Below, one piece after another: positions 13,897 to 18,022 of a stretch of DNA of 18,022 bases; positions within the stretch are counted from its first letter, which is position 1, and each line of letters starts with the position of its first letter. Where the stretch lies: contig CAKTTT010000025.1 of NCBI GenBank assembly GCA_934615635.1, positions 1 through 18,022 of the forward strand. The letters are read 5' to 3'. Origin of the DNA: an uncultured Eubacteriales bacterium. GTDB lineage: Bacteria; Bacillota; Clostridia; Oscillospirales; Acutalibacteraceae. Both the position numbers and the translations under genes were made by a program. The notes under the pieces were generated by a model. The model was not told the origin of the DNA, ran no database searches, and saw only the letters and a program-made list of their open reading frames with translations.

Positions 13897-14530
13897 TTTT
13901 CTGTGCTATTTCGCATTCAAAAGAGACTTTGACCGCCATCAACTAACGATAGAAAATGAGAATGGGCAAATTCGCCGCTTTTTTACCTATTTTTCCGGCC
14001 GCCGGGGGGGCGTCGGTCCCTTCCGCCTGCAAAAGCTGGGACTTCTTCGCTTCCCTTGGAGATAAAAAGAGAAATTTCCCCCGCCTCTCCCCCCAATCGC
14101 TCTCCCTCTTCTTTCAGCTTCTTCCGCTTCCGGAGGGAATCAAGCCTCTTTTCGTCCTCCGTACGCCGCCGAAATCGGTCTCGGAATACCGGCGTAAAAA
14201 CAGCCAAAGGAGGAGCGTCAACTCCCCCTTCTCTCCGCCTCTTCTGCTTTCTCCCGCCCCTCTCCGCCATAAAAACGGACGAGCGCGAATGGTGGACGCC
14301 GCCTTCCCAACGGAAGAACCGGCCAACGCCTCCCTTCCGCCGCTCAAGAGGGGTGCATCATTTTCCCCACGGTCCGGAATGACAGCGACGGACTTATCCT
14401 CCCATAAAGAGGCTCCGGCGACGAGCCGAAAATCTCTCCGCATCCATCCGTCGGATTCGCCATCGTCGACCCCATCATCATCCGAATCGGCTCCGCTTCC
14501 GGTATTTCTCCACAGTCAATAATAGCCAAA
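13897..14530. other. Gene-free stretch, pyrimidine-rich on the plus strand
   Basis: About 630 nt between the regulator's upstream region and the ABC-ATPase terminator. Long runs of C/T occur on the plus strand, for example around 14080-14130 and 14220-14270, so the opposite strand is purine-rich. Several frames are open by composition, but none has a ribosome site or recognisable residues. It may be a decayed gene, a long 3' region or an unrecognised RNA. Confidence 0.45.
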
Positions 14531-14565
14531 ACAAAATAACGGCGGGAGAACAAGTCTCCCGCCGT
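14531..14565 (-). terminator. Terminator of the UgpC/MsmK-type ATPase gene
   Basis: ACGGCGGGAGA (14539-14549) pairs with TCTCCCGCCGT (14555-14565) around ACAAG, an 11-bp perfect stem. TATTTTGTTTT follows leftward. It lies about 45 nt past the stop at 14610. Confidence 0.85.
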
Positions 14566-14609
14566 CGGATGTACAGAGATTACCAATCATTCGCCCTTGA
14601 AAAGGAAAC

Positions 14610-15752
14610 TTAGTGGCAGATCGAGCGCTCGGTTTCCTTGTCGAACAGATGAATTTTGGTGTTGTCCAGCACGATGTCGATGGTGTCGCTGGGACGAGCG
14701 GTGGAGGTAGGCTCCACGCGGGCCGTGAAGCTAAAGCCCTGCACGTTCAGATACAGATAGGTTTCCGCGCCCATCAGCTCGGTAACTTCAACATCGGCCA
14801 CAACCTTACAGTTAGCGAAGGCTTCCAGGTAACGGGGTTCGTCGTGGACGTCTTCCGGACGGATACCCATCATGACTTCCTTGTCAACGTAGTTCTCCAG
14901 CACGCCCTTCTCGTTCTTGAACTCGGGCAGCGGGATCTGGAACTTGACGCCGCGGGTGGTCTTGGTGTCCTCGGAGCCGAATTCCACATAGAAAGTATCG
15001 CCCTTTTTCAGCAGCTTGGACTCGATAAAGTTCATCTGCGGGCTGCCGATGAAGCCGGCGACGAACATGTTGCAGGGCATATCATACAGATGCTGAGGCG
15101 TGTCGACCTGCTGGATATAGCCGCTCTCCATAACCACGATGCGGTCGCCCATGGTCATAGCCTCGGTCTGGTCGTGGGTAACATAAATAAACGTAGTACC
15201 CAGCTTCTTATGCAGCTTGGACAGCTCGGTTCTCATCTGCGCACGCAGCTTGGCGTCCAGGTTGGACAGCGGTTCGTCCAGCAGGAAGACCTTCGGCTCA
15301 CGCACGATGGCACGGCCCAGGGCGACACGCTGCCGCTGACCGCCGGACAAAGCCTTCGGCTTCCGATCCAGCAGATGGGCGATATCCAGGATACGGGCGG
15401 CCTCTTCCACGCGGCGCTTGATCTCATCCTTCGGGGTCTTGCGCAGCTTCAGGCCGAACGCCATGTTCTCAAACACGGTCATGTGGGGATACAGCGCATA
15501 GTTTTGGAACACCATGGCGATGTCGCGGTCCTTCGGCGCAACGTCGTTGACCAGCTTGTCGCCGATGTAAAGTTCACCATCGGAGATTTCTTCCAGGCCG
15601 GCGATCATCCGCAGGGTGGTGGATTTTCCGCAACCGGAGGGACCGACCAGGATGATGAATTCCTTGTCCTTGATTTCCAGATTGAAATCGGAAACCGCGG
15701 TAACGCCGCCCGGATACTTTTTGTAAATACTCTTCAGAGACAGACTGGCCAT
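14610..15752 (-). CDS. msmK: Sugar ABC transporter ATP-binding protein, UgpC/MsmK type
   Basis: This 380-residue ATPase has Walker A GPSGCGKS (37-44), Q-loop Gln83 in FQNYALYPHMTV, signature LSGGQRQRVALGRAIV (135-150), Walker B VFLLDEPLSNLDAK (155-168) and switch His193. A C-terminal MalK-like regulatory/TOBE region follows (about 235-380; MMGIRPEDVHDEP). It powers uptake of oligosaccharides or glycerol-3-phosphate-type substrates. No permease or binding-protein gene is adjacent, which fits the known pattern of one orphan MsmK-type ATPase serving several CUT1 importers in Firmicutes. The ATG at 15752 has GGGAGG at about 7 nt. Transporter partners cannot be read here. Confidence 0.93.
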   Translation of the reverse strand: MASLSLKSIYKKYPGGVTAVSDFNLEIKDKEFIILVGPSGCGKSTTLRMIAGLEEISDGELYIGDKLVNDVAPKDRDIAMVFQNYALYPHMTVFENMAFGLKLRKTPKDEIKRRVEEAARILDIAHLLDRKPKALSGGQRQRVALGRAIVREPKVFLLDEPLSNLDAKLRAQMRTELSKLHKKLGTTFIYVTHDQTEAMTMGDRIVVMESGYIQQVDTPQHLYDMPCNMFVAGFIGSPQMNFIESKLLKKGDTFYVEFGSEDTKTTRGVKFQIPLPEFKNEKGVLENYVDKEVMMGIRPEDVHDEPRYLEAFANCKVVADVEVTELMGAETYLYLNVQGFSFTARVEPTSTARPSDTIDIVLDNTKIHLFDKETERSICH

Positions 15753-15811
15753 TCAAAAACCTCCCAAATTTGCACTTAATGCTGTGTGTCATTGCGGTTA
15801 TGACTATCTAT

Positions 15812-15820
15812 AATATAACA
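15812..15820 (-). promoter_or_regulatory. Candidate extended -10 promoter for the MsmK-type gene
   Basis: On the minus strand TGT-TATATT (15812-15820) forms an extended -10 element. No good -35 was found. It is 60 nt upstream of the ATG at 15752. No GC-rich terminator separates this from the upstream rsuA-type gene; only a loose GTCTAAA/TTTAGAC repeat (15875-15915) is present. Confidence 0.4.
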
Positions 15821-15917
15821 GATTTGCGGCCGCAGAACCATTCCATAAATCAACAAACTTTTAAAATATCCTTTGTCTAAATGATATAAGGACATAATCC
15901 ACAAAATTTTTAGACGT

Positions 15918-16634
15918 TTATCCCAGCACCGCCTCTTTTTCCGCCGCTGAAAGCAGACGGCAGGCCCCTTCCGGAAGCGTGGGGTCCAGCTCAAGACCAC
16001 CCATGGAAATTCGTTTAAGCCACAGCACCTTGCGGTTTACAGACAAAAACATCCGCTTGATTTGGTGATATTTACCCTCCTGGATGGAGATTTCCGCCAG
16101 CGGCTCCGCCCCGTCCTCCGCCACTCGTAAAAATGCCGGAAGACAGCGGGTTCCATCCTCCAGGCTTGTCCCCGCGGCGAACCGCTCGATATGTTCCCTG
16201 GTGACCGGGCCGTCCAGCCGGGCTAGATATCTCTTATCCACATGCCGCCTGGGCGAGAGCAGGCGGTGGGCGAAATCCCCGTCGTCGGTGATCAGCACCA
16301 GCCCCACGGTATCCTTGTCCAGGCGGCCGGCCGGGAAAAGGCCGGGCCGGCGCAGGGCGGGCGGCAGCAGATCCATCACCGTCGCCGCTTTGGGATCCCG
16401 GGAAACGCATAAAAGGCCGGGCGGCTTGTTCAGCATGATGTACACGTGTCTGCTGTAGGACAGCGGCGCACCGTCCAGCCGTATCTCCTGGAGGTCGCCG
16501 TCCGCCTTCTCCGCAGGGGAGCGGCATACCCGGCCGTCCACCCGCACCCGGCCGGCGCGAATCATCCGGCCGGCGTCGCTGCGGGAGGCCACCCCCTGGG
16601 AAGCCAGCAGCTTATCCAATCTTTCCAGTCCCAT
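15918..16634 (-). CDS. rsuA: 16S rRNA pseudouridine synthase RsuA family
   Basis: This 238-residue protein has an N-terminal S4 RNA-binding domain (about 3-50; RLDKLLASQGVASRSDAGRM) and a pseudouridine synthase domain (about 62-230). Catalytic Asp106 sits in AGRLDKDTVGLVLITDDGDF, and LNKPPGLLC (68-76) and EGKYHQIKRMF are family signatures. RsuA isomerises U516 of 16S rRNA. RluB/RluE/RluF relatives share these motifs, so the exact target is inferred from the small size and S4 domain. The ATG at 16634 has a GGGGGAG site. It follows the DUF4830 gene on the same strand after 86 nt. Confidence 0.92.
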   Translation of the reverse strand: MGLERLDKLLASQGVASRSDAGRMIRAGRVRVDGRVCRSPAEKADGDLQEIRLDGAPLSYSRHVYIMLNKPPGLLCVSRDPKAATVMDLLPPALRRPGLFPAGRLDKDTVGLVLITDDGDFAHRLLSPRRHVDKRYLARLDGPVTREHIERFAAGTSLEDGTRCLPAFLRVAEDGAEPLAEISIQEGKYHQIKRMFLSVNRKVLWLKRISMGGLELDPTLPEGACRLLSAAEKEAVLG

Positions 16635-16657
16635 CGGCTCCCCCCTTCAACGAAGAT

Positions 16658-16686
16658 AGGATACCATACCGCGTCCAGAAAAGCAA
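16658..16686 (-). promoter_or_regulatory. Weak candidate promoter for rsuA
   Basis: On the minus strand TTGCTT (16681-16686), a 17-nt spacer and TATCCT (16658-16663), about 24 nt before the ATG. The spacing is ideal but the hexamers are only partial matches. Confidence 0.3.
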
Positions 16687-16720
16687 CCGATGGGGGCTGG
16701 ATAATACTGGAACGTCCCGG

Positions 16721-17257
16721 CTATTGCGTCGGCTGAGTCGTCGGCGGGGCGGTCGCCTGCGTGGTTTGCGTTCCGGAGGCTTCGCCGGACGACGCCGTGG
16801 GCAGAGAAGCCGGTATCTTGCTCAAGCCGTGCATAAAGCCGTTCAGCGCGGTGGAAGCGATGTCTCCGCCGACGATTTTATCCTTATATATATACAAATG
16901 CGCCAGCACATGCTCCTCCCCCGGATAGTTGGTGATTTCATAGGTCCAGCATTTCATCCGCCGCCCGCGATAGGGCTCCAGATCCATATCCGCCGCCTTC
17001 TGCACGTCGTTGTAACGGGTAAACACATCGTCAAACTCATCCGGAATCAGTACCTCCGCCGCCGTCTCATAGCCCAGGGAACGCAGAAAAGCGATCCGCT
17101 GGGCGTCGTCCGCCGCGGCCACCGGCTGAAAGACCTCGGCGGACGCGTCTTTCGCCGGCCAGACGATCACCACGACCAAAATCGCGATGAGCATCACGAC
17201 ACACAGCAGCAGGGACAGGATCTGCCGTTTCGACGTCTTCACCGAGAATACAAACAC
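16721..17257 (-). CDS. DUF4830-type membrane-anchored protein
   Basis: This is about 178 residues with a short N-terminus, one membrane segment (about 11-32), an extracytoplasmic domain (about 45-135) and a Thr/Pro/Gln-rich tail. RIAFLRSLGYETAAEVLIPD, FDDVFTRYNDVQKAADMDLE, then CWTYEITNYPG and KIVGGDIASTALNG match what I recall of DUF4830, a domain of unknown function found in Clostridia. The start is uncertain: GTG at 17257 has GGGGTG at about 8 nt and gives VFVFSVKTSK, while GTG at 17266 would add three residues. It begins about 36 nt after the asparaginase-like stop, so the two genes are probably co-transcribed. Function unknown. Confidence 0.8.
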   Translation of the reverse strand: MFVFSVKTSKRQILSLLLCVVMLIAILVVVIVWPAKDASAEVFQPVAAADDAQRIAFLRSLGYETAAEVLIPDEFDDVFTRYNDVQKAADMDLEPYRGRRMKCWTYEITNYPGEEHVLAHLYIYKDKIVGGDIASTALNGFMHGLSKIPASLPTASSGEASGTQTTQATAPPTTQPTQ

Positions 17258-17293
17258 CCGTACCACACCCCAATATAGATTCTGTACAATGCA

Positions 17294-18022
17294 CTATATG
17301 CGGTCGGGTTCCCAAATATGCTCGAAGGCCAGATTCCGGGTGAGGTAGGCGCAGCGCGCCTCCTCGTTTTCCGGATACAGGCTGTAGGCCAACAGTAGCT
17401 TGCAGTAAGCCGCTTCCTCCGCCATGGGCGGCAGCAGGCTTACGCCGCATTCCCGCATCCGTTTGGAGGAGGCGTATACCGCCTCCCTGTTCCACAGCGG
17501 CGAGATATACACCGGGATTCCCTGATCCATGCACCGCCGCACGAAGGCGGTGAAATCCGTCTCGCCGCCCTGCTCTCCCTGTCGAACACAGGCGGTGCCG
17601 GAATGATATAGGCCGTGAAAAACGGCGCGCACCGATCCGGGCAGGGACAGGCGGCGGTAATCCATCCCCGGATAGGGCCGCACAAACTGGACGCAGGAGC
17701 GCAGATCGGGGAATACCGGCGGCGTCTCTGCCGGAAGGGCGCGCACCTCGTCGGGCGTGGGATCATACGCGCCGCCGTAAGGACGGAAGCGGCCCTTTTC
17801 CATTCTTCCCCACGCCTCCCCCGTCACGCTGGCGAAGGTATCGGTCAAGGGAACGGCCTGCAGGATCCGGGCGCCCAGGAACACCTGGTCCCGCTCCTGC
17901 TGCCGGTAAAACACAAACACCCCGGGCAATCTCTCCGTCCGGATAAAGTCCACCGCCGCCAAAAAATTCGCGGTGCCGTTGCTCCGGGGATCCTCCAGGG
18001 GAAGATTGGCGGATACCAGCGC
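17294..18022 (-). CDS. Asparaginase family protein, N-terminus cut off
   Basis: This is an open frame of 242 codons running in from the right edge with no start in the window. Its first residues, ALVSANLPLEDPRSNGTANF, match the conserved asparaginase segment (like TGAQLPLDDPRSDG) that follows the catalytic TxGTDT motif, which would lie outside the window. Later segments (RAVFHGLYHSGTACV, VYISPLWNREAVYASSKRMR, PPMAEEAAYCKLLLAYSL) fit the asparaginase C-terminal domain in order and spacing. The family hydrolyses L-asparagine to aspartate and ammonia, or acts in Glu-tRNA(Gln) amidation as GatD. With the N-terminal catalytic motifs unseen, activity cannot be judged. The stop is TAG at 17294-17296. 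DUF4830 and rsuA follow on the same strand. Confidence 0.78.
   Translation of the reverse strand, partial: ALVSANLPLEDPRSNGTANFLAAVDFIRTERLPGVFVFYRQQERDQVFLGARILQAVPLTDTFASVTGEAWGRMEKGRFRPYGGAYDPTPDEVRALPAETPPVFPDLRSCVQFVRPYPGMDYRRLSLPGSVRAVFHGLYHSGTACVRQGEQGGETDFTAFVRRCMDQGIPVYISPLWNREAVYASSKRMRECGVSLLPPMAEEAAYCKLLLAYSLYPENEEARCAYLTRNLAFEHIWEPDRI

Noticed and set aside
13956..14522. Plus-strand open frame of 188 codons in the skewed region
   Set aside because: Ser/Pro/Arg-rich with no recognisable segment and no ribosome site; open frames appear on both strands there because of base composition.
14613..15779. Plus-strand open frame of 388 codons opposite the ABC ATPase
   Set aside because: It mirrors a gene with complete Walker and signature motifs and has no domain of its own.
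1..18022. CRISPR array, insertion sequence, phage or toxin-antitoxin genes, tRNA or rRNA
   Set aside because: No regularly spaced direct repeats, transposase motifs, terminal inverted repeats with target duplications, or cloverleaf sequences were seen on either strand.

Overview
The window looks like a chromosomal segment from a GC-rich, endospore-forming Clostridia species, probably of the Oscillospiraceae/Ruminococcaceae type. The evidence is two sporulation engulfment genes (a SpoIIQ-like M23 protein and SpoIID), an ftsEX/M23/S41 divisome cluster with Firmicutes-style gene order, a DUF4830 protein, an orphan MsmK/UgpC-type ATPase, strong Shine-Dalgarno sites and sigma-A-type promoters. The exact genus cannot be read from the sequence. 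No tRNA, rRNA, CRISPR array, IS element or phage gene was seen. Both window edges cut through genes.

Layout, left to right. 1-705 (-) is the N-terminal part of a URO-D-fold, corrinoid-methyltransferase-like protein. 1085-1837 (-) is a SpoIIQ-like membrane M23 protein. Divergent from it, 2027-3475 (+) holds an ECF-like sigma factor followed by a one-pass membrane protein that carries a C-terminal extracytoplasmic rhodanese domain and sits where an anti-sigma factor is expected. A tandem terminator region leads to 3922-4926 (-), an unrecognised multi-TM protein, and 4982-6355 (-), citrate synthase. Divergent again is spoIID (6554-7573, +).

The central block reads leftward: a CdaR/PucR-like regulator (12542-13627), then ftsE, ftsX, a coiled-coil/M23 hydrolase of the EnvC/PcsB type, and an S41 C-terminal-processing-peptidase-like protein (7916-9196). 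FtsEX is the ATP-driven transmembrane switch that activates the coiled-coil murein hydrolase. The S41 protein appears to have lost both catalytic residues, which would make it a pseudoprotease. The right part holds a gene-free, strand-skewed stretch (about 13.9-14.53 kb), a UgpC/MsmK sugar-ABC ATPase, RsuA-type pseudouridine synthase, a DUF4830 protein and the C-terminal portion of an asparaginase.

The most unusual items are the sigma factor/membrane-rhodanese pair, the apparent S41 pseudoprotease beside ftsEX, and several intergenic stretches with inverted repeats or stem-loops and no gene. All functional calls rest on motif reading by eye. No database search was run.
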